Origin: Hymenobacter canadensis
GTDB lineage: Bacteria > Bacteroidota > Bacteroidia > Cytophagales > Hymenobacteraceae
Direction: 5' to 3'
DNA length: 64,000 nt
Assembly (NCBI RefSeq): GCF_027359925.1
Contig: NZ_CP114767.1
Span: 2,294,001-2,358,000 of the forward strand
Part shown: positions 16,501 to 24,598 of the stretch, piece after piece
How the letters are laid out: each line of letters begins with the position of its first letter
How positions within the stretch are numbered: position 1 is the first letter of the stretch
Program-made: the position numbers and the translations under genes
The notes under the pieces: model-generated
Told to the model about the DNA's origin: nothing
The model's input: the letters and a program-made list of their open reading frames with translations, nothing else
Databases searched by the model: none

Positions 16501-18079
16501 CCTTACGGGCACCCTCGACGTGAGCGACGGGCAGCTGACGTTCATCTACCTGGGCACCACCTACACCTTCGCCGACCGAATCCGGTTCACCGACGACCGG
16601 ATTGTGCTGCGCGACATCCGGATGAAGGACCCGCTGGGCAACACCGGCGTTATCACAGGCGACATTTTCCACGACGGCTTTCAGAACATGCGGCTGGCGC
16701 TGGAGGCCTCGTTCCGTAAGCTTCTGGTGCTCAACACCACCCGCAAAGACAACGAGCTGTACTTTGGCACGGCCTACGCCACCGGCTCGGCCCGCGTAAA
16801 TGGGCCCGCCAACAACCTGGTGGTGAACGTGCAGGCCAAATCGGAGCCCGGCACGCGCCTCTCGCTGCCGCTCGACAATGCTGCCCGCGCCGAAAAAGCC
16901 AGCTACATCCGCTTCGTCAACCGCAACCTCACCGACACGGCCCGCACGCCCATTCCCATTGGGGCGCAGGAGAAAGTCGATTTGTCGGGTATCCGGCTGA
17001 ACATGAACCTGGAGGTGACGCCCGACGCCTACGTGGAGATTCTGCTGGACGAAAGCACCGGCGACGTAATCCGCGGGACGGCTGCCGGGCGGCTGCGCCT
17101 CAACATCGACACCCGCGGCGACTTCAATATGTTCGGGCAGATTGAAATTGTGCGCGGGGCCTACAATTTCACGCTGCAGGGCCTAGTGAACAAGGAGTTT
17201 GTGGTGCGGCCCGGCGGCACCATTGCCTGGAACGGCGACCCGCTGGCTGGCGAGATGAACGTGACGGCCGCCTACACCCAGCGCACTTCCTTGGCCCCCA
17301 TTCTGGCTACCAACAACGCCGTGGTGCCCGTAACGGCCGTTATGAACCTGACCGGACCGCTGCTGCTGCCCGTCATCAAGCTCAACCTGGAGTTCAACGA
17401 TATTCCGTCGTCGCTGGAAAGCGACCTGGTGCCGTTCCTGTCGTCGTTGCGCAACGACGAGCAGGAGCTGAGCCGGCAGGTGTTCAGCCTGGTGGTGTTC
17501 CGGCAGCTGGCGCCCGCCTCTTCGCTGTCGTCGATTACCTCGTTTCAGGGCCAGAATAACGCTCTGGGCAACAGCCTGGGCCAGATTATCAGCACCCAGC
17601 TGGGCGCCCTCACCTCGCAGCTCGACCCCAACCTGGAAATCAGCTTCAACTTCAACGGCATTTCGGCCGAGCAGCTGCAGGCCCTGCAGGTGCGCCTGAG
17701 CTACTCGTTCCTGAACGGACGGCTGCGCGTGACGCGGGAAGGCGGCTTCAACAACGGCGTGGTAACCGACGCCAACACCGGCACTACCACCACCGTGGGC
17801 AACAACTCGTCCATCCTCGGCGACCTGACGCTGGAATACTACCTGCGCGCCGACGGCAAGTTCCGGGCAAAGCTGCGCTACGAAACCACCCCGCGTGACC
17901 TGAGCGCCCTGAGCAACGGCCAGAACCAAGCCCGGGCCGGCGTCTCGCTGCTGCACACCGAGCAGTTCGACTCGCTCACGGAGCTGTTTGCCCGCAAACA
18001 CCTTACGCGCAAGCAGCAGAACGCCCGCAAAGCGCGCGAAGTCCTCAACGTGGACGACGATCCGCGGACGAGTATCTAA
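13502..18079 (+). CDS. tamB: TamB-family translocation/assembly module protein (DUF490)
   Basis: TamB-type proteins span the periplasm as a long hydrophobic beta-groove and are linked to outer-membrane protein insertion and lipid transport. The 1525-residue product has one N-terminal membrane anchor (about 4-26, RFVSILLKVLLGL onward), then an AsmA-like start (VP.VQTRLAQKA). A very long beta-repeat body follows, with the DUF490 domain in roughly the last 400 residues (around GQIEIVRGAYNFTLQG and ..FDI PSSLESDL, then a barrel-like end with RLSYSFLNGRLRV). It is larger than the proteobacterial form, as is usual in Bacteroidota. The start is a GTG at 13502; no ATG is near. It diverges from tsaD. 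Confidence 0.9.
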   Translation: MPRFVSILLKVLLGLVLVVVLAVVGALVALRVPSVQTRLAQKAAQMLTDKLGQRVTVGRVDIRPFSRVLLEGIRVLDRRGDELFSVGRADADITLFSVLSPDRLHVGKLTLEEPRFALVTYKDRPDTTNLSEFLAAIKRLVGPSDTTKVSKPFDFKIEAISLRNGRFILERQDKAREPYYGRSMDYGHMRVDSIYGDFSRIWLRGDTIHSQIDGLRAVDLPSKTRLRELTANMTYAGKFWEFGGLNLRVGNSQLHNYLRFEYPRFLAFTSFNDSVRVVARLQPSRIYSDDIALFAPQPFMRELKETVLLSGEAKGYVRNFTTKNLDITYGRNTRVVGNINVEGLPNLKESFVEMRLQPSVVDGRDIRKFIPASGWPYVQRLGTVKLKGQFLGFYNDFVANGSFQTALGSVVSDVNLKFKDDPRFSSYEGDIRTTGFQLGKLLGQENVVRDVTFSGRVEGVGFTPEGARLTANATVQSIWLNGYRYRNITTNGRFSRESFTGKIAANDPNLQFDADGSIDLNRQRQAFDLRARVRRADLRALGLTNQSVVVATTADVKFRGLRLDDLIGRIQLRNSRVGYAGRTVAVDTLDVVSEKTAGQRRLAVRSEALNLTATGNFDFTEVIRSTEVLLTEYRLNFESNDAAIADYYRRKRQRAIPEYAIDLDLYLKKPNPLLRLFMPGLQVANYSRIDGSFRNGQTSILQLGGSFDTLTVDSVRTYRTAFEFNTSKLPYRPEVLAQANVTSERQVLPGLGRTEGFYVEGVWDQERINFSTALVQTNTTNKAQINGALSFLPDAVKVVFRQSGVNLLGKDWTIAQDNSVIISKQGKEFDIQNLSLSNGAQSVSAQGFISQNPAKQLKLTVRDLELATLTALTSQNMTGRVNAEGTVSGVYGPLAISSTLTVDSLALDKVLIGNVAGKSNWDNRAKQALVDLDVLRDGSRVVRVAGSIAPSRENEQLNLTATLDKAPIKLAEPFLKTLFKDIGGTAVGTLRLAGRFSQPHLTGTLDVSDGQLTFIYLGTTYTFADRIRFTDDRIVLRDIRMKDPLGNTGVITGDIFHDGFQNMRLALEASFRKLLVLNTTRKDNELYFGTAYATGSARVNGPANNLVVNVQAKSEPGTRLSLPLDNAARAEKASYIRFVNRNLTDTARTPIPIGAQEKVDLSGIRLNMNLEVTPDAYVEILLDESTGDVIRGTAAGRLRLNIDTRGDFNMFGQIEIVRGAYNFTLQGLVNKEFVVRPGGTIAWNGDPLAGEMNVTAAYTQRTSLAPILATNNAVVPVTAVMNLTGPLLLPVIKLNLEFNDIPSSLESDLVPFLSSLRNDEQELSRQVFSLVVFRQLAPASSLSSITSFQGQNNALGNSLGQIISTQLGALTSQLDPNLEISFNFNGISAEQLQALQVRLSYSFLNGRLRVTREGGFNNGVVTDANTGTTTTVGNNSSILGDLTLEYYLRADGKFRAKLRYETTPRDLSALSNGQNQARAGVSLLHTEQFDSLTELFARKHLTRKQQNARKAREVLNVDDDPRTSI

Positions 18080-18130
18080 TTGCCGGATTCCAAGGCAGGC
18101 GCACAAGCCCTTACGGTGCTACCCACTATC

Positions 18131-18164
18131 CCGCAAACGGGCTGGCCCACTGGCTCGTTTGCGG
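18131..18164 (+). terminator. Hairpin after tamB
   Basis: CCGCAAACG (18131-18139) pairs with CGTTTGCGG (18156-18164), with further weak pairing inside. There is no good T-run, so this is only a likely terminator. Confidence 0.45.
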
Positions 18165-18294
18165 TTCACACGCCTGCGCAACGGTTCGGTTGACTGCGTT
18201 TTGCCACGACCTAAAACCATTGACTTGAGCTACTACTACCTATCAGCTCCCAACAATTAACAATCAATAACAAACCCGCAACCATTCCAACAAT

Positions 18295-18302
18295 TACCTT
18301 TG
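18295..18302 (+). promoter_or_regulatory. -7 box of ftsX, adjacent to the start codon
   Basis: TACCTTTG matches TAnnTTTG exactly and ends 6 bases before the ftsX ATG at 18309. Transcription from it would give a leaderless or nearly leaderless mRNA. The sequence upstream is AT-rich (18230-18294). Confidence 0.5.
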
Positions 18303-18308
18303 CCCTCT

Positions 18309-19202
18309 ATGGCCCAACCCCGCCCGACCCGCAAGAAGAAGCTAGGCAGCTACCCGCACACGATGGTAGTGTTCAGCATCACGCTGGCGTTGCTGGTTGT
18401 CGGGCTGTTTGGGCTGCTGCTGATTCATGCGCACAAGCTCTCCAACCTAGTGAAGGAGAACATTGAGATGCAGGTGTACCTGGACCGCGACCTGCCACCC
18501 ACCGAGCTGCTGCGGCTGCAGCAGGACTTCGCCCGCAAGCCCTACATCGCGCAGCGCGACGGCCAAGCGCAGGTGCGGTTTCTGAGCCGCGAGGAAGGCG
18601 CCAAGCAGTTCATTGAGCAGACCGGCGAAGACTTCCAGCAGTTCCTCGGCGACAACCCGCTGCGCGACGCATACATCCTGAAAATCAACGCCGAATATTC
18701 CGATTCGCTGCAGATGGGCCGCATTGAGCGCGAGTTGAAGGCCGAGCCGGGCGTACACGAGGTGCAGTACGTGCAGAGCCTGATCAGCTCCATCAACCAG
18801 AATGTGCGCAAGCTGAGTTTGGTGCTGCTGGGCTTTGCCGTGGTCCTGACCTTCGTCGTGACGGTGCTCATCAACAACACCATCAAGCTGGCCCTCTTCT
18901 CGCAACGCTTCCTCATCCGGAGCATGCAGCTGGTGGGCGCTACCTCGTTTTTCATTCAGCGGCCCTTCCTGAACCGCGCCACCTGGCAGGGCCTCGTGAG
19001 CGGTATTCTAGCAAGCCTGCTGCTGCTGGCGCTGCTCCAATACGCCTACCTGCAGGTGGCCGACCTGCGCGCCCTGCGCGACGACCGCCTCATTGGGGCG
19101 CTGCTGCTGGTGATGGTGGCGCTGGGCTGCGGCATTGGCTTTCTGAGCTCCTACCGCGCCGTGCGCAAGTACCTGGGCATGTCGCTGGATGAGCTGTATT
19201 AA
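18309..19202 (+). CDS. ftsX: Cell division protein FtsX
   Basis: FtsX is the membrane subunit of the FtsEX ABC-like complex that controls peptidoglycan hydrolases at the septum. The 297-residue protein has a basic cytoplasmic N-terminus (TRKKKLGSYPHTM), a first helix at about 19-42, an extracytoplasmic domain from about 43 to 165 (with QVYLD at about 53-57), and three more helices at about 168-195, 222-245 and 258-280. The end (SSYRAVRKYLGMSLDELY) is typical of Bacteroidota FtsX. I chose the ATG at 18309; a TTG three codons upstream overlaps the -7 box. ftsE is not adjacent, which is usual in this phylum. Confidence 0.93.
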   Translation: MAQPRPTRKKKLGSYPHTMVVFSITLALLVVGLFGLLLIHAHKLSNLVKENIEMQVYLDRDLPPTELLRLQQDFARKPYIAQRDGQAQVRFLSREEGAKQFIEQTGEDFQQFLGDNPLRDAYILKINAEYSDSLQMGRIERELKAEPGVHEVQYVQSLISSINQNVRKLSLVLLGFAVVLTFVVTVLINNTIKLALFSQRFLIRSMQLVGATSFFIQRPFLNRATWQGLVSGILASLLLLALLQYAYLQVADLRALRDDRLIGALLLVMVALGCGIGFLSSYRAVRKYLGMSLDELY

Positions 19203-19228
19203 CCTGTTTGAACGTGCATAACAGAACA

Positions 19229-19320
19229 TCATGCTGAGCTTGCCGAAGCATCTCTACCGCCTCGTTGCTGAAGTAATCTGATTACTACTCGGTAGAGATG
19301 CTTCGGCAAGCTCAGCATGA
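19229..19320. repeat. 30-bp perfect inverted repeat, intergenic palindrome
   Basis: The arm 19229-19258 (TCATGCTGAGCTTGCCGAAG...) is repeated exactly in inverse at 19291-19320 with a 32-base spacer. The match extends five further bases with one mismatch. It lies between ftsX and the DUF3098 gene and could act as a terminator-like structure. It resembles the repeat at 19692-19783. Confidence 0.9.
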
Positions 19321-19338
19321 CGTTCCTTTCCCAACCAT

Positions 19339-19659
19339 ATGGAACCTACCACCTCACAAACACCCCGCTTCGCCTTCGGGCCGCGCAACTACCGCCTGAT
19401 GTTCGTGGGCCTGGCCGTGCTGGCCGCCGGCTTCATCACCATGACACTGGACACAGCCGACTACGGCGAGGGGTTTTTGGGCATCACGCTCGGCCCCATT
19501 CTACTGGTTACCGGCTTTCTGATTGAGTTCTGGGCCATTATGGCCAAGCCCGGCGGCCCGGCTCCGGTAGCGCAGGACCCCGCCACCCGCGAGACCCTGG
19601 CGCAGCAGCCCGCGCCGGCCGCGCCCGTGGCCCCGGTTGCGCCCACCTACAAGCGCTGA
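19339..19659 (+). CDS. DUF3098 membrane protein
   Basis: Short inner-membrane protein (106 aa) with two helices at about 20-38 and 48-68 joined by a loop with DYGEGFLGITLGP. The N-terminal FGPRNYRLM and this loop are the DUF3098 signature. The tail from 70 on is Pro/Ala-rich. The gene lies between ftsX and uppP, an order kept across Bacteroidota, so a role in envelope growth is plausible but not known. Palindromic repeats lie on both sides of the gene. Confidence 0.87.
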   Translation: MEPTTSQTPRFAFGPRNYRLMFVGLAVLAAGFITMTLDTADYGEGFLGITLGPILLVTGFLIEFWAIMAKPGGPAPVAQDPATRETLAQQPAPAAPVAPVAPTYKR

Positions 19660-19691
19660 TTGACAAGCGTAGTCAGTCACTTATATCTGTT

Positions 19692-19783
19692 ATCCTGAGT
19701 TTGCGAAAGATCCTATCACGTTAAGCCAGCTTGCATAGCACCGGCTCGTTCACGCGTGACAAGATCCTTTGCAAACTCAGGAT
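19692..19783. repeat. Imperfect inverted repeat, same family as 19229-19320
   Basis: The arm 19692-19720 (ATCCTGAGTTTGCGAAAGAT...) is matched in inverse at 19755-19783 at about 24 of 29 positions. The core word CTGAG.TTGC.GAA is shared with the repeat at 19229-19320. Confidence 0.75.
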
Positions 19784-19809
19784 GACGGAATGTTCTAATT
19801 CTCCCCTGC

Positions 19810-20598
19810 ATGAACTACTGGTACGCCCTGATTCTGGCTATCGTCGAAGGCCTGACGGAATTTCTGCCGGTTTCCAGCACCGGCCACATGATTATCGTGG
19901 CCAACCTGATGGGTATCGGCCAGCTGCCCTTCACTGAAACTTACATCACCTCCATTCAGCTTGGTGCCATCCTGTCGGTGGTGGTGCTGTACTGGCGGCG
20001 GTTTCTGCAAAGCTTCGACTTCTACGTGAAGCTGTTTGTGGCCTTTCTGCCATTCGGCATTTTGGGTTTTCTGCTGAAAGATGTCATTCAGGAACTCCTG
20101 AAAAGCGTGACGGTGGTAGCCATATCATTGGTAGTGGGCGGCGTGATTCTGCTGTTCGTGGACCGCTGGTTTTCCGGGGAGCGCAAGGCCGTAACCACAC
20201 CCAGTTTGGTGCAAGCGCTGCGCATTGGGCTGTTTCAGTGCCTGGCGCTGGTGCCCGGCGTGAGCCGCTCGGCCGCCACCATCGTGGGCGGCCTGGCCCA
20301 GGGCTTCGACCGCCGCTCGGCCGCCGACTTCTCGTTTCTACTGGCCGTGCCCACCATGGTCGTCATCACGGCCTACCAGCTCTACAAGACCTACAAAGTA
20401 GACGCGCCCGGCGTCGAGGACCTGAAATACCTGCTGTTCGGCAACGTGGTGGCCTTTGCTGTAGGGCTGCTGGCCGTCAAGTCGTTCGTGAATTTCGTGT
20501 CGCGCTTCGGCTTCCGGGCGTTTGGCTTCTACCGCATCATCGTGGGCGTTATCATCCTGGTGATGATTGCGCTGGGCATTCCGATGCAGCTGATTTAA
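19810..20598 (+). CDS. uppP: Undecaprenyl-diphosphate phosphatase UppP
   Basis: Recycles the lipid carrier for peptidoglycan by removing one phosphate from undecaprenyl diphosphate in the inner membrane. The 262-residue protein has the two conserved blocks: EGLTEFLPVSSTGH at 13-26 and PGVSRSAAT at 149-157 (catalytic Glu/His and Arg region). Seven to eight membrane segments fill the rest. The length is normal. The ATG at 19810 is followed directly by the first helix. The gene lies 150 bases after DUF3098 and 135 bases before truB on the same strand, but intergenic repeats separate it from both. Confidence 0.96.
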   Translation: MNYWYALILAIVEGLTEFLPVSSTGHMIIVANLMGIGQLPFTETYITSIQLGAILSVVVLYWRRFLQSFDFYVKLFVAFLPFGILGFLLKDVIQELLKSVTVVAISLVVGGVILLFVDRWFSGERKAVTTPSLVQALRIGLFQCLALVPGVSRSAATIVGGLAQGFDRRSAADFSFLLAVPTMVVITAYQLYKTYKVDAPGVEDLKYLLFGNVVAFAVGLLAVKSFVNFVSRFGFRAFGFYRIIVGVIILVMIALGIPMQLI

Positions 20599-20602
20599 CT
20601 AC

Positions 20603-20715
20603 GTACTGAGAAGACAGTATTGAGTAGTTGGTATTGAGTACTTAGATGTAAGTCAGGAACCCTACAGGCAACCTCAGCACTAGATACTAACTACTTAATA
20701 CTATCTACTCAGTAC
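20603..20715. repeat. 31-bp imperfect inverted repeat between uppP and truB
   Basis: The arm 20603-20633 (GTACTGAG.AGA.AGTATT.AGTAG...) is matched in inverse at 20685-20715 at 27 of 31 positions, with a 51-base spacer. It is AT-rich, unlike its surroundings, and begins 4 bases after the uppP stop. Confidence 0.7.
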
Positions 20716-20733
20716 TCAATAACAACCACTCCT

Positions 20734-21546
20734 TTGGAAAATCCCCGCTCATTCGACTTTGAAGCCGGCGAAGTACTGCTGATGGACAAGCCGCTCACCT
20801 GGACGTCGTTTGACGTGGTGCGCAAGGTGAAGAACACGCTGCGCATCAAGAAAATCGGGCATGCCGGCACCCTCGACCCACTGGCTACCGGCCTGCTGAT
20901 CATGTGCACCGGCAAGAAAACCAAGGAAATTGACCTGATTCAGGCCCAGGAAAAGGAGTACACTGGCACCTTCCGCCTCGGCCAGACCACGCCCAGCTTC
21001 GACCTGGAAACGCCCGTGGATGCCGAGCTGCCGTACGCCCACCTCACCGACGACGAAATCCGGGCCGCCACCGCGCAGTTCGTGGGCCTGATTACCCAGA
21101 CGCCGCCGCTGTTTTCGGCGGTGAAAGTGAACGGCGAGCGGGCCTACGAAGTGGCCCGCCGCGGCGGTGAGGCCGAAATCAAGAGCAAGCAGGTCACCAT
21201 CCGCGAGTTTGAGCTCACGCGCATTGAGCTGCCCGAGGTGGACTTCCGCGTGACCTGCTCCAAAGGCACCTACATCCGCAGCCTCGCCCGCGACCTGGGC
21301 GCGGCCCTGGGCTGCGGCGCCCACCTCACCAAACTGGTGCGCACCCGCATCGGCGAGTACCGAGTAGAGGACGCCCTAACCATGGAAGCCGTGGAAGCCA
21401 TGCGGCCGCCGCGCCCCGAAGGCGAAACCGAACGGCCCCGCCGCCAGCGGCAGCCCCGCCCCGAGCGCCGCGCCGGCCTGGAATACTACAGCGCCAACCA
21501 AACCGATACCGCGCCATCCTCTGCCGCGCCAGACGCCACCGAATAG
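20734..21546 (+). CDS. truB: tRNA pseudouridine(55) synthase TruB
   Basis: Makes pseudouridine 55 in the T loop of tRNAs. The 270-residue protein has the family start FDFEAGEVLL.DKPLTWTSF, the catalytic Asp in GHAGTLDPLATGLL (Asp 48), the KEYTGT..LG..T.S.D block and CSKGTYIRSLARDLG in the C-terminal half of the catalytic domain. The start is a TTG at 20734: the first ATG (residue 17) would remove the conserved EGEVLL strand. Residues 225-270 form a charged Pro/Arg-rich tail (RPRRQRQPRPERR) that is longer than usual and looks disordered. Confidence 0.95.
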   Translation: MENPRSFDFEAGEVLLMDKPLTWTSFDVVRKVKNTLRIKKIGHAGTLDPLATGLLIMCTGKKTKEIDLIQAQEKEYTGTFRLGQTTPSFDLETPVDAELPYAHLTDDEIRAATAQFVGLITQTPPLFSAVKVNGERAYEVARRGGEAEIKSKQVTIREFELTRIELPEVDFRVTCSKGTYIRSLARDLGAALGCGAHLTKLVRTRIGEYRVEDALTMEAVEAMRPPRPEGETERPRRQRQPRPERRAGLEYYSANQTDTAPSSAAPDATE

Positions 21547-21639
21547 CTGCTGCGGGCGGCGAACGGCAGCCGGCAAACGCGTCGTATTGGCCGTCCGGCC
21601 ATCAGCGAAATCACTTTAATCAGCGCAAATCAGCGATTT

Positions 21640-22587
21640 ATGCACGTCATCCACGATCCGGCGCAATTTCCGCACCTCGGTAATGCCGTCGTGACCAGCG
21701 GCACGTTCGACGGCGTGCACGTCGGGCACCAGCAGATTCTGCGGCGCCTGTGCGAAGTAGCCCACCATAGCGGCGGGCCGGCCGTGGTTATCACCTACTG
21801 GCCCCACCCCCGGCTGGTGCTGGGGCCGCCACCCTCCCACCCCGAGCTGCTGGAGCTGCGGCTGCTCAGCACCCTGGAAGAGCGGGCCGCCAAGCTGGCC
21901 GAGTTCGGCGTCGACTACCTGCTGGTGGTGCCCTTCACCCGCGAGTTTGCGCAGTGGACTTCCGAAGAGTACATCCAGAATATCCTGCTACGCACCGTGG
22001 GCACGCACAAGCTGGTGATTGGCTACGACCACCGCTTCGGCAAAAACCGGGAAGGCGGCTTCGACTACCTCAGCCTGCACGCCGACCGCTACGGCATGAG
22101 CGTGGAGGAAATTCCGCGCGAGGACGTGGACGCCGTGGGCGTGAGCAGCACCCGCATCCGCCGGGCCCTGGAAACCGGCGACGTGGCCACCGCCAACCGC
22201 TACCTAGGCTACCCCTACCCGCTGACGGGCACCGTGGTGAAGGGCCGGCAGCTGGGCCGCACCATTGGCTGGCCCACGGCCAATATCGTGTGCGAGGAGC
22301 CGCTGAAGCTGATTCCGGCGCGGGGTGTATACGCGGTGCTGGCCACCACGGCCGCCGGCACCCACCACCCGGCCATGCTCAACATCGGGGTGCGCCCCAC
22401 CATCGGCGGCGACCTGGCCCAGACCGTGGAAGCCCACCTGCTGGACTTTGAGGGCGACCTGTACGAACAGCCCCTGACCGTGCAGTTCGTAGCCCGCCTG
22501 CGCGACGAGCAGAAGTTCAACGGCCTGGATGAGCTGAAAGCTCAGCTGGCACTGGATGCCGATGCGGCGCGGGCAGCGTTTTTATAG
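21640..22587 (+). CDS. ribF: Bifunctional riboflavin kinase/FAD synthetase
   Basis: Converts riboflavin to FMN and then FAD. The N-terminal nucleotidyltransferase part has GTFDGVHVGHQ at 21-31 and, later, SSTRIRRALE.G near 170. The C-terminal riboflavin kinase domain has GTVVKGRQLGRTIGWPTANI and GVY, followed by LNIG.RPTI and LLDF.GDLY. At 315 residues it is of normal length. It starts 93 bases after truB on the same strand, with a short repeat-like stretch (ATCAGCG.AAATCA) in between, and the order truB-ribF is conserved. Confidence 0.96.
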   Translation: MHVIHDPAQFPHLGNAVVTSGTFDGVHVGHQQILRRLCEVAHHSGGPAVVITYWPHPRLVLGPPPSHPELLELRLLSTLEERAAKLAEFGVDYLLVVPFTREFAQWTSEEYIQNILLRTVGTHKLVIGYDHRFGKNREGGFDYLSLHADRYGMSVEEIPREDVDAVGVSSTRIRRALETGDVATANRYLGYPYPLTGTVVKGRQLGRTIGWPTANIVCEEPLKLIPARGVYAVLATTAAGTHHPAMLNIGVRPTIGGDLAQTVEAHLLDFEGDLYEQPLTVQFVARLRDEQKFNGLDELKAQLALDADAARAAFL

Positions 22588-22653
22588 ATTTCCCGCAGTG
22601 TTTCGCAGTGAGAAACTTTACCTTTCCGCTCCCAAACATCCCACCCAATTCCT

Positions 22654-23349
22654 ATGATCAATAAAGTAGTAGCCGGCCCGGAAGAAGCCCTGCAGGGCCT
22701 GACGGACGGCATGACCCTGATGCTGGGCGGCTTCGGCCTGTGCGGCATCCCCGAAAACAGCATCCGGGAAATTCTGCGCCTGGGCGTGAAGAACCTCACC
22801 TGCATCAGCAACAACGCCGGCGTCGATGATTTTGGCATCGGGCTGCTGCTGCAGACCAAGCAGGTGCGCAAGATGATTTCCAGCTACGTGGGCGAAAACG
22901 CCGAGTTTGAGCGCCAGCTGCTGTCGGGGGAGCTGGAAGTGGAGCTGATTCCGCAGGGCACGCTGGCCGAGCGGTGCCGGGCCGGCGGCGCGGGCATTCC
23001 GGCCTTCTACACCCCCGCCGGCTTCGGCACGGAGGTAGGCGACGGCAAGGAAAGCCGGGAGTTCAACGGCAAGATGTACCTGCTGGAAACCGCCCTGCAC
23101 GCCGATTACGCCTTTGTGAAAGCCTGGCGCGGCGACACGGCCGGCAACCTCATCTTCAAGGGCACGGCCCGCAACTTCAACCCCATGATGGCTACGGCCG
23201 GCAAAATCACGGTGGCGGAAGTGGAGGAGCTGGTGCCCGCCGGCGAGCTGGACCCCAACCAGATTCACACGCCTGGCATCTTCGTGCAGCGCATCTATCA
23301 GGGCGAGAACTACGAAAAGCGCATCGAGCAGAGAACTGTTAGGGCTTAG
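22654..23349 (+). CDS. scoA: CoA transferase subunit A (3-oxoacid CoA-transferase)
   Basis: Alpha subunit of a succinyl-CoA:3-ketoacid (or related) CoA-transferase. The 231-residue protein has [12 protein letters not shown] at about 22-34, [12 protein letters not shown], then [22 protein letters not shown] and the C-terminal EVEELV..GELDP..IHTPGI.V..... ..YEKRIE.RT. Together with scoB it activates acetoacetate-type acids for beta-oxidation or ketone use. The stop codon (TAG 23347-23349) lies in an inverted repeat arm, and a four-helix-bundle gene separates it from scoB. Confidence 0.93.
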   Translation: MINKVVAGPEEALQGLTDGMTLMLGGFGLCGIPENSIREILRLGVKNLTCISNNAGVDDFGIGLLLQTKQVRKMISSYVGENAEFERQLLSGELEVELIPQGTLAERCRAGGAGIPAFYTPAGFGTEVGDGKESREFNGKMYLLETALHADYAFVKAWRGDTAGNLIFKGTARNFNPMMATAGKITVAEVEELVPAGELDPNQIHTPGIFVQRIYQGENYEKRIEQRTVRA

Positions 23350-23824
23350 GATTTAGGGGCATAGGTTTTAGAGTACATATTACCCAACTTACTGAACTCT
23401 ACTACCCAGGCCCTGCTCCATGCTCGACTACCATTCCTTGCTGATCTGGCAGCGTAGTCATCAGCTTACACTTCTGATTTACGCACAAACCAAAGCATTT
23501 CCGCGCGAGGAACTGTTCGGCCTTGTCAGTCAGATGCGACGTTCGGCTGCCTCCATTCCAACCAACATTGCGGAAGGCTGTGGACGCGGCTCCGACGCCG
23601 ATTTGGCGCGTTTTCTGACCATTGCAGCCGGCTCTGCCAGTGAACTGGACTACCAGCTGCTACTGTCTCACGAGCTTGGTTACCTTTCACCAGATGAGTG
23701 GGTATCTACAGCGAATGAACTCACTGAAATTCGGAAAATGCTTACCCAATTCATCCAAACTCTGAAAAAGCGCATTGGGGTGTTGGCTACCCCCACTAAG
23801 CCCTACGCCCCTAAGCCCTAAAAT
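23339..23824. repeat. Inverted repeats framing the four-helix-bundle gene
   Basis: TTAGGGCTTAGG with a following TTAGGGGCATAGG (23339-23365) is matched in inverse by CCCTACGCCCCTAAGCCCTAA (about 23801-23821). The arms carry the stop of scoA on the left and the stop of the enclosed gene on the right. Confidence 0.6.
23420..23821 (+). CDS. Four-helix-bundle protein (23S rRNA intervening-sequence family)
   Basis: The 133-residue protein matches the S23/IVS-type family: W..SHQLTL.IY..TK.FP.EE..GL.SQ.RR.A.SIP.NIAEG.GR, then FL.IA.GSA.ELD.QL.L...LGY. Such proteins form four-helix bundles and were first seen in 23S rRNA intervening sequences, but most copies in Bacteroidota are free-standing and of unknown role. 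Here the gene is inserted between the two subunits of one CoA-transferase and is framed by short inverted repeats, which suggests it arrived as a unit. The C-terminal residues TKPYAPKP are encoded by the right repeat arm. Confidence 0.88.
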   Translation: MLDYHSLLIWQRSHQLTLLIYAQTKAFPREELFGLVSQMRRSAASIPTNIAEGCGRGSDADLARFLTIAAGSASELDYQLLLSHELGYLSPDEWVSTANELTEIRKMLTQFIQTLKKRIGVLATPTKPYAPKP

Positions 23825-23826
23825 CT

Positions 23827-24483
23827 ATGCTCGATAAACACGGCATTGCGAAACGCATTGCGCAGGAAGTCCAGAACAACTCCTACGTCAACCTCGGCAT
23901 CGGCATCCCAACGCTGGTAGCCAACTACATTCCCGAAGGCATCAACGTGGAGCTGCAGAGCGAAAACGGCCTGCTGGGCATGGGCCCCTTCCCCACCGAA
24001 GACCAAGTAGACCCCGACCTCATCAACGCCGGCAAGCAAACCGTCACCACCCTGCCCGGCTCCAGCATCTTCTCTTCGGCCGACTCGTTCGGCATGATCC
24101 GGGGCGAGCATGTGGACCTGACGATTCTGGGGGCCATGGAGGTTTCCGAGAACGGCGACATTGCCAATTGGAAGATTCCGGGCAAGATGGTGAAAGGCAT
24201 GGGCGGCGCCATGGACCTGGTGGCCTCGGCCAAAAACATCATCGTGGCCATGCAGCACGTGGCCCGCGACGGCAGCAGCAAACTGCTGCCCGCCTGCACG
24301 CTGCCCATCACCGGCCTGCGCTGCGTAAAGAAAATCGTGACCGAACTGGCCGTCATCGACGTGACGCCCGACGGCTTCGTGCTGCGCGAGCGCGCCCCCG
24401 GCGTCACGGTAGAGCAGATTCAGGCCGCCACGGCCGGCAAACTGGTCGTGCGCGGCGAAATCCCGGAAATGACGGGCGTGTAG
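23827..24483 (+). CDS. scoB: CoA transferase subunit B
   Basis: Beta subunit of the same 3-oxoacid CoA-transferase. The 218-residue protein has [11 protein letters not shown] at 21-31 and the catalytic Glu in QSENG (46), which forms the glutamyl-CoA intermediate. GG..H.D.TILGAM..S..GD.ANW.IPGK.VKG.GGAMDL follows in the usual order. The start ATG at 23827 lies 5 bases after the stop of the inserted four-helix-bundle gene. The active enzyme needs both subunits, so the insertion has kept both frames intact. Confidence 0.94.
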   Translation: MLDKHGIAKRIAQEVQNNSYVNLGIGIPTLVANYIPEGINVELQSENGLLGMGPFPTEDQVDPDLINAGKQTVTTLPGSSIFSSADSFGMIRGEHVDLTILGAMEVSENGDIANWKIPGKMVKGMGGAMDLVASAKNIIVAMQHVARDGSSKLLPACTLPITGLRCVKKIVTELAVIDVTPDGFVLRERAPGVTVEQIQAATAGKLVVRGEIPEMTGV

Positions 24484-24598
24484 CACCAAGCTCCTGCTTG
24501 GTGGACGAGCAAAGCGAGTATCCGGCATTGGCGCAACTGGCGCGGTTCCGGGTACTCGCTTTGCTCGTTCGCAGAAGCTGGAGCTTCGCGTTACTTCA
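24484..24598. repeat. Large palindromic repeat, copy 1
   Basis: Self-complementary element with arms GACGAGCAAAGCGAGTA (24503-24519) and TACTCGCTTTGCTCGTTC (24551 onward), and an outer AAGCTCC/GGAGCTT pair. The centre contains TTGGCGCAACTGGCGCGG. The same element recurs at 48898-49012. It lies between convergent genes and its right end holds the stop codon of the minus-strand gene at 24591. Confidence 0.85.
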
